64,000 nt of DNA from Dyadobacter sandarakinus (GCF_016894445.1 NZ_CP056775.1:4466001-4530000); one strand, 5' to 3'; shown: positions 26,251 to 36,072, numbered from the stretch's first letter. Numbers and translations: made by a program. Notes: a model not told the origin generated them from the sequence alone.

Positions 26251-27168
26251 TTAATTTATTTCAAAGCTCGACAGCTTTACAAATTCCTGTACACGCTCAT
26301 CAATTTCCTCCTTTGCAAGATTGACCAGGCGCTCGGTACCGAATTTTTCCACGCAGAAAGATGCCATAGCTGAGCCATAAATAATAGCGCGTTTCATGTT
26401 TTCAAACGAAATATCATCGGTACTTGCGAGGTAGCCGATAAAGCCGCCCGCAAATGTGTCGCCTGCTCCTGTTGGGTCAAAAACCTCTTCCAGCGGGAGT
26501 GCAGGGGCAAAGAATATACGCTCGTCCTGGAACAACAGCGCGCCATGCTCTCCTTTTTTAATGATAAGCGTCTTCGGACCCATAGCCATGATCTTTTTGG
26601 CAGCCTTACGCAGGGAATACTCGCCCGAAAGCTGCCGGGCCTCCTCATCATTAATGGTGATCAGGTCCACAAGTTTCAGTACTTCCTTAAGATCATCCAT
26701 TGCGATGTTCATCCAAAGGTTCATCGTATCGAGCATGATCAGCTTCGGCCTTCCCGACATCCGCTCGATGACCAGCTTTTGCGTGGCTGGTACTGTATTG
26801 CCGAGCATCAGGAACTCGGTTCCCTGGTACGATTGCGGGATAGTGGGATCAAAATGTTCCATGACATTCAGTTCGGTTACGAGCGTGTCACGGGTATTCA
26901 TATCTTCATGGTATTTGCCCGACCAGAAGAAAGTCTTACCCTCGCTTACGATTTCCAAACCTTCGGTATTTACGCCGTGATCTTCCAGAAGATCAATCAT
27001 TTCCTTTGGAAAATCACCGCCTACTACCGCTACAAGATTGTTTTGTTTGGTAAAATAAGATGCAGCTAGTGTGATGTAAGTGGCAGCACCACCGATAATT
27101 TTATCTGTTTTTCCAAACGGGGTTTCGAGCGCGTCGAAAGCAACAGATCCTACGGTTAATAGACTCAT
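26251..27168 (-). CDS. PfkB-family sugar/nucleoside kinase
   Basis: 305 residues. The ribokinase-like fold is shown by the N-terminal GGAATYITLAASYF, the LITINDEEARQLSG stretch, and the signature DPTGAGDTFAGGFIGYL with the catalytic Asp of GAGD. Substrate is not decided by sequence; ribokinase, adenosine kinase and fructokinase types are all possible. Stands alone, with a terminator downstream. Confidence 0.85.
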   Translation of the reverse strand: MSLLTVGSVAFDALETPFGKTDKIIGGAATYITLAASYFTKQNNLVAVVGGDFPKEMIDLLEDHGVNTEGLEIVSEGKTFFWSGKYHEDMNTRDTLVTELNVMEHFDPTIPQSYQGTEFLMLGNTVPATQKLVIERMSGRPKLIMLDTMNLWMNIAMDDLKEVLKLVDLITINDEEARQLSGEYSLRKAAKKIMAMGPKTLIIKKGEHGALLFQDERIFFAPALPLEEVFDPTGAGDTFAGGFIGYLASTDDISFENMKRAIIYGSAMASFCVEKFGTERLVNLAKEEIDERVQEFVKLSSFEIN

Positions 27169-27314
27169 AAATATGTACTGTGTTGAATTTAAGTTAGTTT
27201 GAAACCTTTTACATTTTGTTCAAAACGCTGCGAAGATAATCAAAACAGTGAAATAGCATTTGCCGGCTCTTCTTCCTAGGAAAAACGCCGGCTTTTAACT
27301 GAACGGTTATTTGC

Positions 27315-27322
27315 TATTTTTG
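27315..27322 (+). promoter_or_regulatory. Putative -7 box of the DUF5618-cysS-M28 unit
   Basis: TATTTTTG matches TAnnTTTG, 36 bases before the ATG at 27358. A TTTT lies 18 bases upstream in the -33 position. Confidence 0.5.
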
Positions 27323-27357
27323 CTGCATATCAGACACTCATCAAACACACTTGAAAA

Positions 27358-27753
27358 ATGGAGGCTATCAGCGAAGCCAGAAGGCACATTGCCAATGCAA
27401 AAGATTTCCTCAGTAACAATGCTAAAAAACAGGACGGTCTTTATCAGGACAAAAAGTATGTCAAGATTGCAGGACATACGGCTTACACCGGTATTCTGTT
27501 GGTGTTGAATGCACTTTTAGGCGAGAAAAATAAAAAAACACCTAACAGTGTCGAGTGGTACCAGTCGGAATTGAGCCGTGTCGACAAAACCCTGCTTGCT
27601 AAATTTACGACAGCATACCAAGTCCTTCACCTCGATATGGGATATCAGGGTACCAAAAGTGCCAAGTTAGCTTCAGTAGGCCTTAAATCCGCCGAACAAA
27701 TCATCGACTGGGTGGAAACCCGACTTGCTAAAACGCAGTTAAGGAATCAGTAA
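27358..27753 (+). CDS. DUF5618-like small helical protein
   Basis: 131 residues, mostly alpha-helical by composition, with no signal or membrane segment. The pattern EARRHIANAKDFL, then KKYVKIAGHTAYTGILLVLNALL, then WYQSELSRVDKTLL, matches my recollection of the Bacteroidota family DUF5618. The fold looks HEPN-like, which is inference. Function unknown. It precedes cysS by 17 bases and likely shares its transcript. Confidence 0.7.
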   Translation: MEAISEARRHIANAKDFLSNNAKKQDGLYQDKKYVKIAGHTAYTGILLVLNALLGEKNKKTPNSVEWYQSELSRVDKTLLAKFTTAYQVLHLDMGYQGTKSAKLASVGLKSAEQIIDWVETRLAKTQLRNQ

Positions 27754-27770
27754 TCAAGTACCAGAAATAA

Positions 27771-29273
27771 ATGGCCGCTCAAACTTTCCAGCCTCTTCGC
27801 ATTTTTAATACTCTTACCCGGCATAAAGATGTATTTGTCCCGATAGCACCTCCTTATGTCGGCATGTACGTGTGCGGACCTACGGTTTATAACAATGTGC
27901 ACCTGGGCAACATTCGTACATTTCTTTCATTTGACATCCTTTACCGCTACCTGACGTACATCGGGTACAAGGTCCGGTATGTTCGTAATATTACCGACGT
28001 AGGCCACCTCGTGGGTGATGGCGAGGAAGGTGAGGATAAGATCGGCAAAATGGCCAAGCTGCAAAAGCTGGAACCGATGGAGATCGTGCAGCGGTACACC
28101 AATGATTTTCATGATGTATCGGCTACATTCAACCTGCTTCCGCCCAGCATCGAACCTACTGCAACCGGGCACCTCATTGAGCAGATTCAGGCTGTGGAAA
28201 GCCTGATTGAGAAGGGTGTTGCCTATGAATCCAATGGTTCCGTGTACTTCGACATCAACCAATACCAGGCAGACGGAAATGACTATGGCAAGCTTTCGGG
28301 CCGGGTCATCGAAGACCTGCTCAATGAAACCCGCGAGCTCGACGGCCAGGCAGAAAAACGAAATCCGCTGGACTTTGCATTGTGGAAAAAAGCCAGTCCT
28401 GAGCACATCATGCAGTGGGACTCACCATGGAGCCGCGGCTTTCCGGGCTGGCACCTTGAATGTACCTGCATGAGCGCCAAGTACCTCGGCAAGCAGTTTG
28501 ATATCCACGGCGGGGGAATGGATCTTAAGTTTCCTCACCACGAATGTGAAATTGCACAGGGCAAATCACTGACCGGCGAAGAACCTGTCCGGTACTGGAT
28601 GCATACCAATATGCTTACGGTTAACGGACAAAAAATGTCCAAGTCGCTGAACAATTCCTTCCTTCCCGCGCAGCTTTTTACCGGTAACCACGCCCTGCTC
28701 GAACAGGCTTACAGCCCTATGACTGTGCGCTTTTTCATGCTGCAAAGCCAGTACCGCAGTACACTCGACTTTTCAAATGATGCTTTAAAAGCCGCACAAA
28801 AAGGTTATAAACGTCTTGCAAATGGTATCCGGAATGCCAAAGTAATGGTATTTGAGGAAGAGGAAGGGGTAGCACCTGACGCTGCCAAAATTGCAGATAT
28901 AGAAAAGGCTGTCGAGGGGTTTTATGCCGCTATGAACGATGACCTGAACACCGCGGTAGCTTTTGCAAATTTGTTCAATCTCCTGAAGTACATTAACATG
29001 ATTACCATGGGCCAGCTGAAAACAGCTGCTTTGGGAGAGCATGCATTCAACTCGCTGCGGCACAACTTCATTACTTTTTTTGAAGATGTACTCGGATTGA
29101 AAGAAGAACTGGCCGAAGGATACGCTGTGCTCGAAGGCATGCTGGCGCTTTACCGGGAATTTAAAACAGCCCGCAACTACGAAAAAGTAGATGAAATCCG
29201 TTCTTACTTCAAAAATCAGGGTCTGGTGATCCGGGATACCAAGATAAAGGTAGACTGGGCCTACGAGGAATAA
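27771..29273 (+). CDS. cysS: Cysteinyl-tRNA synthetase
   Basis: 500 residues. Zinc/active-site Cys35 in VCGPTVY; the class I HIGH motif appears as HLGN (44-47). GWHLECTCM and the HGGGMDLKFPHHECEIAQ region form the rest of the zinc and cysteine pocket. KMSKS lies in GQKMSKSLNN. It charges tRNA-Cys. It lies between the DUF5618 gene and the M28 gene (40 bases) on the same strand. Confidence 0.96.
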   Translation: MAAQTFQPLRIFNTLTRHKDVFVPIAPPYVGMYVCGPTVYNNVHLGNIRTFLSFDILYRYLTYIGYKVRYVRNITDVGHLVGDGEEGEDKIGKMAKLQKLEPMEIVQRYTNDFHDVSATFNLLPPSIEPTATGHLIEQIQAVESLIEKGVAYESNGSVYFDINQYQADGNDYGKLSGRVIEDLLNETRELDGQAEKRNPLDFALWKKASPEHIMQWDSPWSRGFPGWHLECTCMSAKYLGKQFDIHGGGMDLKFPHHECEIAQGKSLTGEEPVRYWMHTNMLTVNGQKMSKSLNNSFLPAQLFTGNHALLEQAYSPMTVRFFMLQSQYRSTLDFSNDALKAAQKGYKRLANGIRNAKVMVFEEEEGVAPDAAKIADIEKAVEGFYAAMNDDLNTAVAFANLFNLLKYINMITMGQLKTAALGEHAFNSLRHNFITFFEDVLGLKEELAEGYAVLEGMLALYREFKTARNYEKVDEIRSYFKNQGLVIRDTKIKVDWAYEE

Positions 29274-29313
29274 GAAAGCCGGCAGACAAACTATAACCAA
29301 CTCAATCAAGAAC

Positions 29314-30339
29314 ATGCAACTCATTCCCGGCTCGTTTTCCAGGAAAATACTGTCTTCCGTTTTTATCCTGACGATCGTCCTCACAGGCTGCAACAATCAG
29401 GAAAGTTCTGAAAAAACAGCTGAGCAGGCTCCTGCACTCGTCAAAGCTCCGGCCTTCAATGCCGATTCGGCTTATGCTTTTGTTCAGAAACAGGTTGACT
29501 TTGGTCCCCGGGTACCTAATACCCCGGCCCACAAAGCCACTGGTGACTACCTGGCGGCAAAGCTGAAAGCATTGGGTATGCAGGTAACCGAGCAAAATTT
29601 TGTCGCAACCACTTACGACGGCAAAAAGCTTAATGCCCGCAACATCATCGGATCGTATAACCCCGGTGCACAAAAACGCATTCTTCTGGCCTCCCACTGG
29701 GATTCCCGCCCGTTTGCAGACCAGGATTCTGTGGCCAAAACCAAGCCTGTACTGGCCGCTAATGACGGTGCGAGCGGCGTAGGGATTATCCTTGAAGTCG
29801 CACGTGTGATCTCTTTACAGGCAAGTAAGCCTGACATTGGAGTAGACGTGATTTTCTTTGATGCCGAAGACTGGGGTAATTCAGACGAAGCTACCGGCGA
29901 GTACGGCGGGTATTGCCTGGGTTCGCAGTATTGGGCCAAAAACAAGCATGTTCCCGGCTACACTGCCTACTTTGGCGTACTGCTGGACATGGCCGGGGCC
30001 AAAGGCGCTACCTTCCTCAAAGAAGGTTATTCTGTACAATTAGCGGATAATGTGGTAAGACAGGTCTGGAATACGGCAAGCCGGCTGGGCTACAGTAACT
30101 TCTTTATCGATCAGCGGGGATCTTCCATTACCGACGATCACCTGCCGGTAAACCGCGATGCACATATTCCGATGATCGATATCATTCACACGCAGCAGAA
30201 TAACCTGGCACATACTTTCTTCGACCAGTGGCACACTGCAGACGATACCATGGAGCATATCGACCCTAAAACATTGCATGCCGTGGGCCAAACGCTGATC
30301 CAGGTTATCTATCAGGAGGCGCAGGATCAGCCTTTGTAA
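29314..30339 (+). CDS. M28-family lipoprotein, glutaminyl-peptide cyclotransferase-like
   Basis: 341 residues. Lipobox VLTGC gives a lipidated Cys26. The M28 fold has zinc-site motifs LASHWDSRP, ANDGASGVGIILE, FFDAEDWG and IDIIHTQ. The overall pattern (FGPRVPNTPAHKATGDYL near the N-terminus) is that of bacterial QC-like M28 proteins, which convert N-terminal Gln to pyroglutamate. Simple aminopeptidase activity cannot be excluded. Likely at the periplasmic membrane face. Ends 3 bases from the convergent pbpC stop. Confidence 0.85.
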   Translation: MQLIPGSFSRKILSSVFILTIVLTGCNNQESSEKTAEQAPALVKAPAFNADSAYAFVQKQVDFGPRVPNTPAHKATGDYLAAKLKALGMQVTEQNFVATTYDGKKLNARNIIGSYNPGAQKRILLASHWDSRPFADQDSVAKTKPVLAANDGASGVGIILEVARVISLQASKPDIGVDVIFFDAEDWGNSDEATGEYGGYCLGSQYWAKNKHVPGYTAYFGVLLDMAGAKGATFLKEGYSVQLADNVVRQVWNTASRLGYSNFFIDQRGSSITDDHLPVNRDAHIPMIDIIHTQQNNLAHTFFDQWHTADDTMEHIDPKTLHAVGQTLIQVIYQEAQDQPL

Positions 30340-30342
30340 GTA

Positions 30343-32637
30343 CTAGTTCCTGCGTACTGTAATGTGAATGTCTGCATTGCGGCCTTTGTCATCACTGCAT
30401 GATATTTTCACTCTTCCCTGTGGTGGCGTCACAAACAAGCCTTTTCCGGGCGGGGTACGGCCGGCGAGCTGATCATTAACATACCAGAAAATTTCCTGCG
30501 CATCATTCGCAGGCTGGCAGGCCAGTTCGAGCTGCTGGGCATTCTGGCTGTCCAGGTAATATTCACTTCCGTCATTAGGACTGACAATTAATGGTGCCCC
30601 GCTGTCAAATACACGTTCGCAAGCCGGGTTGTGCGGCGGAATTTTACGATATGGAATACCTTGCGCTTCATAAAATGCAATCAGTTCCGGAACGAGCTGC
30701 GGATAGAGGGTTTTCCTGAAAGCGGATTCGGGCAGGCAGTAGGTACAGTAGGATATTTTTTCCGGAATATCCGTGAAAACAGGCCTGAGGTGCGCACATC
30801 GTTCATTTTTTGAAACTCCTGTAATGTACTGGTCAAGAACCGGGTGCTCGCAAAACTCCGAGGGAACATCGCCGCTTACCGGGCAGACTTTCCGCAATGC
30901 AAGATTGGCCGGCGACCGGTACCAGCCCTTGGGTGAATTGTAATCCAGCACATTGAAAATTGAAAACAGCAAAGGTGTGGCCGTATTTGCTCCGCTGAGC
31001 TCAGGTACTCCTGTACCGGAAAAGTTGCCGACCCACACGCCTACCGTATACCTTTTATTATAACCTATACTCCAGGCATCGCGTTTGCCGTAGGAAGTAC
31101 CCGTTTTCCACGCAATGCGCGGCAAATGGTAGGTGTTGCCAAAGTTGCTGGGAAGGTCAGGCCGGGTAACCTGGGACAGGATCTGCGTGATCATAAATGC
31201 GGCTTCTTTGGAGATCACAGGCGTACCCTGATCTTTTTCCAAACTATGGCTGTAACGCAGCTGATGTACAATGCCCTGGTTGGCAAATCCTGCGAAAAGT
31301 CTTGTGAGCTCCTCCAGCGTAACTCCGCACCCGCCAAGGATCATGGATAATCCCAGATTTCCCGCCTGTTTTTCAATCGTTTTAAACCCTGCTTTCCGTA
31401 ACTGTGCGATCAATGCAGGGGTACTCACATCCTTTAATGTTTTGACCGCCGGAATATTAAGTGAATTGGCCAGTGCAAATTCGGCCGTGACGGGTCCGTT
31501 AAACCTACCGTCGAAGTTCTCGGGCTCATATCCATTGTAACTTCCCGGAACATCATTGATAACCGATTTGGGTGTGAGTGTTCCTTTGTCAAAAGCCGAA
31601 GCATACAGCAGTGGTTTGAGCGTACTTCCCGGCGAGCGTACTGAGCGGATACCGTCCACTTGTCCCCCATCGAATGGATTGGCAAAGCTGGCCGATCCTA
31701 CATAGGCCTCTACCTTCATTGACTCATTGTTCACCACCAGCACAGCTGCATTGTGTATGCCAATGTTTTTGAGACGGTTTATATAAGCACTTACCTGCTC
31801 CTCCACCTGCATTTGCAGCCGCATGTCAATGAAAGTACGGATCACTGCGGGACCGGCACTCTCCGGTTTCATCCTTTGGGCCAGGTGCGGTGCAAAGGCC
31901 GGTGCGCTCAGCCGCCTGACTTTGAGCGGTTCGTTCATGGCACTTTCAATGGTTGCCTGATCAAAGAGCCCATCTTCCGCAAACCTTTTCAACCAGGTAT
32001 TCCGGGCGGCGGCAAGTTCGTCATTTCTTGTACCCGGTCGCAGACCGGAGGGGCGGTTGGGAACGATCGTCAGTGCCGTAATCTCGGCCAGGCTGAGCAG
32101 CTGGGGCGGTTTTCCGAAGTACAATAATGAAGCAGCTTTGATCCCCTCAATGTTACCTCCATAGGGAACCAGGTTGAGGTACATCTGCAATATTTCTTTT
32201 TTGGTAAAATGCATTTCAAGCTGCAAAGCCCGCCACACTTCCACCAGCTTGCTGCCGTAAGTCCTTGGCCGCGGCTCTATCAGGCGCACTACCTGCATGG
32301 TAATTGTGGAAGCACCCGAGCTCCTTTTACCCGAAATTACATTGCCTGCAACTGCCCGCACAACTGCCAGGGGATTGACTCCGGGATGCAGGTAAAAGTA
32401 CCGGTCTTCTTTATAAACGAGTGTTTTTTGCAAAACAGGGGTAATATCCGCTGCATCAGCATACAACCTCCATTTATCTGATTGGTTCAGAAAAGCATGG
32501 ATAACATTGCCCTTGTTATCCAGGATCTGGGTAGCGTAACTGATTTGAGGACGGAAAGGGGAAAGCCAGTCAACAAGCAACATCAATGCTATGACAATCA
32601 GCAAAGTAGCTCCTGCTTTCCGAAGTTTGTTTCTCAT
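30343..32637 (-). CDS. pbpC: Penicillin-binding protein 1C
   Basis: 764 residues from the ATG at 32637. An N-terminal membrane anchor (TLLIVIALMLLVDWL) is followed by the GT51 transglycosylase domain (KEDRYFYLHPGVNP, RSSGASTITMQVVR). The transpeptidase domain has the SxxK serine in GSTLKPLLYASAF and the KTGTS motif. The C-terminal ~90 residues form a BiPBP_C-like domain. It polymerises and crosslinks peptidoglycan in the periplasm. PBP1C genes often sit next to an alpha-2-macroglobulin gene; none is seen here. Confidence 0.93.
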   Translation of the reverse strand: MRNKLRKAGATLLIVIALMLLVDWLSPFRPQISYATQILDNKGNVIHAFLNQSDKWRLYADAADITPVLQKTLVYKEDRYFYLHPGVNPLAVVRAVAGNVISGKRSSGASTITMQVVRLIEPRPRTYGSKLVEVWRALQLEMHFTKKEILQMYLNLVPYGGNIEGIKAASLLYFGKPPQLLSLAEITALTIVPNRPSGLRPGTRNDELAAARNTWLKRFAEDGLFDQATIESAMNEPLKVRRLSAPAFAPHLAQRMKPESAGPAVIRTFIDMRLQMQVEEQVSAYINRLKNIGIHNAAVLVVNNESMKVEAYVGSASFANPFDGGQVDGIRSVRSPGSTLKPLLYASAFDKGTLTPKSVINDVPGSYNGYEPENFDGRFNGPVTAEFALANSLNIPAVKTLKDVSTPALIAQLRKAGFKTIEKQAGNLGLSMILGGCGVTLEELTRLFAGFANQGIVHQLRYSHSLEKDQGTPVISKEAAFMITQILSQVTRPDLPSNFGNTYHLPRIAWKTGTSYGKRDAWSIGYNKRYTVGVWVGNFSGTGVPELSGANTATPLLFSIFNVLDYNSPKGWYRSPANLALRKVCPVSGDVPSEFCEHPVLDQYITGVSKNERCAHLRPVFTDIPEKISYCTYCLPESAFRKTLYPQLVPELIAFYEAQGIPYRKIPPHNPACERVFDSGAPLIVSPNDGSEYYLDSQNAQQLELACQPANDAQEIFWYVNDQLAGRTPPGKGLFVTPPQGRVKISCSDDKGRNADIHITVRRN

Positions 32638-32719
32638 TTCAGGTGTGTATAGAACATTCAGGAGGTTATTTTTTACTAAATAATGGCTTATTACAATCAA
32701 TAGCCAATTTAATCACTCT

Positions 32720-34216
32720 ATGTCCAAATACATCGCCGCCATTGACCAGGGTACCACCAGTACCCGCTGCATTCTTTTCAATCATCAGGGACAGATCGTC
32801 TCCGTAGGTCAGAAAGAGCATTCCCAGATTTACCCGAACCCGGGCTGGGTGGAACACAATCCGGTTGAAATTTGGAAAAATACGCTTGAAGTCATTGCTC
32901 TGGCCCGGATTCAGGCGTCGGCAACTTCGGCGGATATTGCTGCCATAGGGATCACTAACCAGCGTGAAACCACCGTAGTCTGGAATAAACGTACCGGCAG
33001 GCCGTACTATAATGCACTGGTTTGGCAGGATACACGTACTTCCGACCTGGTGACGCAATTTGAAAAAGAAGGCGGGCTGAACCGCTTCCGTGAAAAAACC
33101 GGACTGCCTCTTTCCACTTACTTCAGCGGATTAAAGCTGAAATGGCTGCTGGAAAATGTTACAAACCTGAGGGAAGACGCTGAAAAAGGCGAGGCGCTTT
33201 TCGGCAATATGGACACCTTCCTGATCTGGCATCTCACAGGCGGCGTGCAGGGCGGCATTCACGTGACCGATGTTTCCAATGCAAGCCGCACGCAGCTCAT
33301 GAATCTTCGGTCACTGCAGTGGGATGCGGATATGCTGGCAGCGTATGATATTCCGGCGCAAATGCTCCCGGAAATCCGTTCCAGCAGTGAGGTATACGGA
33401 CATGTTACCAATGAAATCCTGCCTGGCGTGCCCGTAGCGGGCGATCTGGGCGACCAGCATGCGGCATTGGTGGGACAAACCTGCTTTACGCCGGGTATGG
33501 CCAAAAATACCTATGGTACCGGGTGCTTTCTGGTGATGAATACAGGCGGGGAACTTAAAACATCGGAAAATGGCCTGTTGTCAACCATCGCCTACCAGTT
33601 TGCAGGACAGCCTGTACAATATGCTCTGGAAGGAAGTGTGGCCGTGACAGGCGCGCTGGTTCAGTGGGTCCGCGACAACCTTGGTTTGATCGACAAAAGC
33701 AGTGATATTGAAACCCTCGCCAGAACCGTTCAGGACAATGGAGGTGCGTATTTCGTACCCGCATTTTCAGGATTGTACGCACCTTACTGGCGTAATGATG
33801 CCCGGGGCGTTATTGCGGGCCTGACGCGCTACGTCAACAAAGGTCACATTGCCAGGGCAGTACTCGAAGCAACTGCCTACCAGACCCTCGATGTGGTACG
33901 GGCCATGGAACAAGATTCCGGCATTACGCTTGCCTCCCTGCGTGTGGATGGCGGTATGGTACAAAACCAGCTGCTCATGCAATTTCAGGCGGATATCCTG
34001 AACACCCAGGTTGTGGCGCCTACCATTGCCGAAACTACTGCCTTGGGCGCAGCCTACGCAGCGGGTCTGGCCGTAGGCTACTGGCAAAACATCGACGAGC
34101 TCAAACAAAACTGGTCTGTAGCCCACACCTGGAACCCGCAAATGGAAGAGCCCCAACGCACAAACCTGCACAAAGGCTGGCAAAAGGCGGTTACGAAATC
34201 TTATGATTGGGTTTAA
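32720..34216 (+). CDS. glpK: Glycerol kinase
   Basis: 498 residues, the family length. FGGY kinase with ATP site [12 protein letters not shown] (9-20), the substrate region [12 protein letters not shown], and the second domain [14 protein letters not shown] and [20 protein letters not shown]. It phosphorylates glycerol to glycerol-3-phosphate. No glpF or glpD is adjacent. A decamer repeat tract begins 9 bases after the stop. Confidence 0.95.
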   Translation: MSKYIAAIDQGTTSTRCILFNHQGQIVSVGQKEHSQIYPNPGWVEHNPVEIWKNTLEVIALARIQASATSADIAAIGITNQRETTVVWNKRTGRPYYNALVWQDTRTSDLVTQFEKEGGLNRFREKTGLPLSTYFSGLKLKWLLENVTNLREDAEKGEALFGNMDTFLIWHLTGGVQGGIHVTDVSNASRTQLMNLRSLQWDADMLAAYDIPAQMLPEIRSSSEVYGHVTNEILPGVPVAGDLGDQHAALVGQTCFTPGMAKNTYGTGCFLVMNTGGELKTSENGLLSTIAYQFAGQPVQYALEGSVAVTGALVQWVRDNLGLIDKSSDIETLARTVQDNGGAYFVPAFSGLYAPYWRNDARGVIAGLTRYVNKGHIARAVLEATAYQTLDVVRAMEQDSGITLASLRVDGGMVQNQLLMQFQADILNTQVVAPTIAETTALGAAYAAGLAVGYWQNIDELKQNWSVAHTWNPQMEEPQRTNLHKGWQKAVTKSYDWV

Positions 34217-34224
34217 GGAATGTG

Positions 34225-34264
34225 AGGTATGGTCAGGTATGGTCAGGTGTGGTCAGGTGTGGTC
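34225..34264 (+). repeat. Four tandem copies of a 10-base unit
   Basis: AGGTATGGTC occurs twice, then AGGTGTGGTC twice, without spacers. Related sequence occurs inverted at 34290-34314 and 35072-35103, on both sides of the outer-membrane gene. Confidence 0.9.
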
Positions 34265-34289
34265 ATTGTTGCAATATGGATTTTATAAA

Positions 34290-34307
34290 ACAATACCTGA
34301 CTACACC
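34290..34307 (+). repeat. 18-base direct repeat, left copy
   Basis: ACAATACCTGACTACACC, identical to 35086-35103. It is also the approximate reverse complement of the decamer tract (CAGGTGTAGTCAGGT). It lies just past the 3' end of the outer-membrane gene. Confidence 0.85.
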
Positions 34308-34335
34308 TGACTATAAAATTACCACGACTATTCTC

Positions 34336-34941
34336 CTATTTACCAAACCAGTAACTCGCCGACAACTGCAAGTTCCTATTATAAAAGTCATGGACATTCT
34401 TAATGTTGCCGTTGTTTTCGGCGATTGAAAATAGACCAAGGGGTGCTATGCCTTGTACGAACCGAAGGCCAATATCCAATGAAGACGACGCCTGAATGCG
34501 GCAGCCGATTACGGCAGAAAGGTCAAAGTCAGTATTTATAAACAACACCGATTTTTTTGACTTGTAAATAAAACTTCCCTGCGGCCCAACTTCTAAAACA
34601 AGCCATTTTGCAGGCCGAATATTCAATACTATAGGGATGGACAGGAAATGCGCGTAGGATTTCGAGAATTGAAGATTGCTCCCGTTAATTGTATACAATA
34701 CCTCGCCTTGAAGCCCTAGTAAGGTACTAAACCTTTTCTCTGCAGCAACGCCTATATTAGAAAGTACCAGTGGCTTCCAGACATTCTTTAAAGCACCATT
34801 GTACGCATTCGTCCTGACATAAAAATCAGAAACATTCACTCCACCTTTGACTCCAAACCTTACGCCCTGACCCATCGCTGAACAACCCGCCAAAACAAAC
34901 AAAATCACAGCCTGAATCCAAAAAGATGTAATTCCCTTCAT
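34336..34941 (-). CDS. Outer-membrane beta-barrel protein
   Basis: 201 residues. A signal peptide ends near LAGCSAMGQ; Cys20 is a possible lipobox (LAGC), otherwise signal peptidase I cleaves after SAMG. The rest alternates short beta-strands typical of PF13568-like 8-stranded barrels (GVKGGVNVSDF at the start; LSASYWFGK as terminal strand with an aromatic residue). Likely in the outer membrane, function unknown. Its coding region is visibly more AT-rich than glpK or the exonuclease next door and it is bracketed by repeats, which suggests acquisition. Confidence 0.75.
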   Translation of the reverse strand: MKGITSFWIQAVILFVLAGCSAMGQGVRFGVKGGVNVSDFYVRTNAYNGALKNVWKPLVLSNIGVAAEKRFSTLLGLQGEVLYTINGSNLQFSKSYAHFLSIPIVLNIRPAKWLVLEVGPQGSFIYKSKKSVLFINTDFDLSAVIGCRIQASSSLDIGLRFVQGIAPLGLFSIAENNGNIKNVHDFYNRNLQLSASYWFGK

Positions 34942-35071
34942 ACCGATTTATATTTTGATGAATAAAAATGATCGCATCAAGCTAGAACACATCAACAACT
35001 TCCATCAAAATCATTATCCTCCGGCTCGCCCCGCCTACCCACCGGCAAATTCAACACACTACAAAACAACA

Positions 35072-35103
35072 AATGACCACACCTGACAATACCTGACTAC
35101 ACC
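35072..35103 (+). repeat. Right-hand repeat block: inverted decamers and 18-base direct repeat
   Basis: AATGACCACACCTGAC (35072-35087) is the reverse complement of GTCAGGTGTGGTCATT at the end of the left decamer tract. It runs directly into the second copy of the 18-base repeat (35086-35103). Together with 34225-34307 it brackets the outer-membrane gene. Confidence 0.85.
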
Positions 35104-35159
35104 AGCCCCTCCTGCCCCGCGTTTTTGGAATGAGTATAAACTATGACTAGCCTTGCGCC

Positions 35160-35167
35160 TACGTTTG
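35160..35167 (+). promoter_or_regulatory. Putative -7 box upstream of the exonuclease gene
   Basis: TACGTTTG fits TAnnTTTG, 46 bases before the ATG at 35214. No -33 box is seen at normal spacing. Apart from the repeat block, I see no other feature in 34942-35213. Confidence 0.35.
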
Positions 35168-35213
35168 TTTCACCTTAACTTCGCGACGTGAATTTGATAA
35201 TCAGCGTACGTCT

Positions 35214-36023
35214 ATGCATACCCTCCGCCTGAAAAAGCCACTGGCTTTTTTTGACCTGGAAACTACCGGCACCAATATTGTCCGGGACCGTATTGTAGAG
35301 ATATCCGTTGTAAAAGCACTGCCCAACGGAGAAAGCGAGATCCGTACCCGCCGCATTAATCCCGAAATGCCCATTCCGCTGGAAACCAGTCTGATCCACG
35401 GCATTTACGACGAGGATGTAAAGGATGCCCCCACATTTAAGAGCATTGCCAAAAATCTCACCCAGTTTCTTGAAGGCTGTGACCTGGCCGGTTTTAACAG
35501 CAACCGTTTTGATATTCCCATGCTCGTAGAGGAATTCCTGCGGGCAGGTGTTGAATTTGACCTGAAAAACAGGAAAACTGTTGATACCCAGCGTATCTAC
35601 CACATGATGGAGCCCCGGAACCTGGCAGCAGCCTATAAATTCTACTGCGGGAAAACACTTGAAAATGCGCACAGTGCTGAGGCTGATACCATTGCCACCT
35701 TCGAGGTTTTACAGGGACAGATTGCCCGGTACGAGGGTATGGTCATGATCGATGGTCACGGCAAAGAGATCGAACCGGTCAAAAATGACGTTGCTGCGCT
35801 GCATGAGCTCACGGCATCCAAGGTGGTTGATTTTGCGGGCAGAATGGCCTATAACGACAAGGGTGAGGAGGTTTTTAATTTTGGAAAACACAATGGAAAA
35901 CGCGTGGTGGATATCCTGAAAAGCGAACCCTCGTTTTTTGACTGGATGATGAAGGGAGAGTTTCCACTGGATACCAAAAGAAAGCTTACGGAAATCAAAT
36001 TGAGGACATTGACGCAGCGCTGA
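35214..36023 (+). CDS. DEDDh 3'-5' exonuclease (DNA polymerase III epsilon-like) with C-terminal DUF3820-like domain
   Basis: 269 residues. ExoI has D14 and E16 in FFDLETTG, ExoII is FNSNRFDIPML, and ExoIII is HSAEADTIAT with the catalytic His (DEDDh type). The last ~70 residues (FNFGKHNGKRVVDIL, FFDWMMKGEF) resemble the DUF3820 domain found on other stand-alone exonucleases. It could be a proofreading subunit or a repair/RNA exonuclease. No polymerase gene is nearby. Confidence 0.85.
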   Translation: MHTLRLKKPLAFFDLETTGTNIVRDRIVEISVVKALPNGESEIRTRRINPEMPIPLETSLIHGIYDEDVKDAPTFKSIAKNLTQFLEGCDLAGFNSNRFDIPMLVEEFLRAGVEFDLKNRKTVDTQRIYHMMEPRNLAAAYKFYCGKTLENAHSAEADTIATFEVLQGQIARYEGMVMIDGHGKEIEPVKNDVAALHELTASKVVDFAGRMAYNDKGEEVFNFGKHNGKRVVDILKSEPSFFDWMMKGEFPLDTKRKLTEIKLRTLTQR

Positions 36024-36041
36024 GAGAAAGTACGGGGCAGA

Positions 36042-36072
36042 TTTGAGCAAGCGGTATTTATATCTATTTTTG
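36042..36072 (+). promoter_or_regulatory. Promoter of the nuoKLMN operon
   Basis: TTTG (36042-36045), a 19-base spacer, then TATTTTTG (36065-36072), a full consensus Bacteroidota promoter 55 bases before the nuoK ATG. Confidence 0.75.

Noticed and set aside
30320-30354. Hairpin CGCAGGA/TCCTGCG at the M28/pbpC junction as terminator
   Set aside because: The loop is over 20 bases and there is no T-run on either strand.
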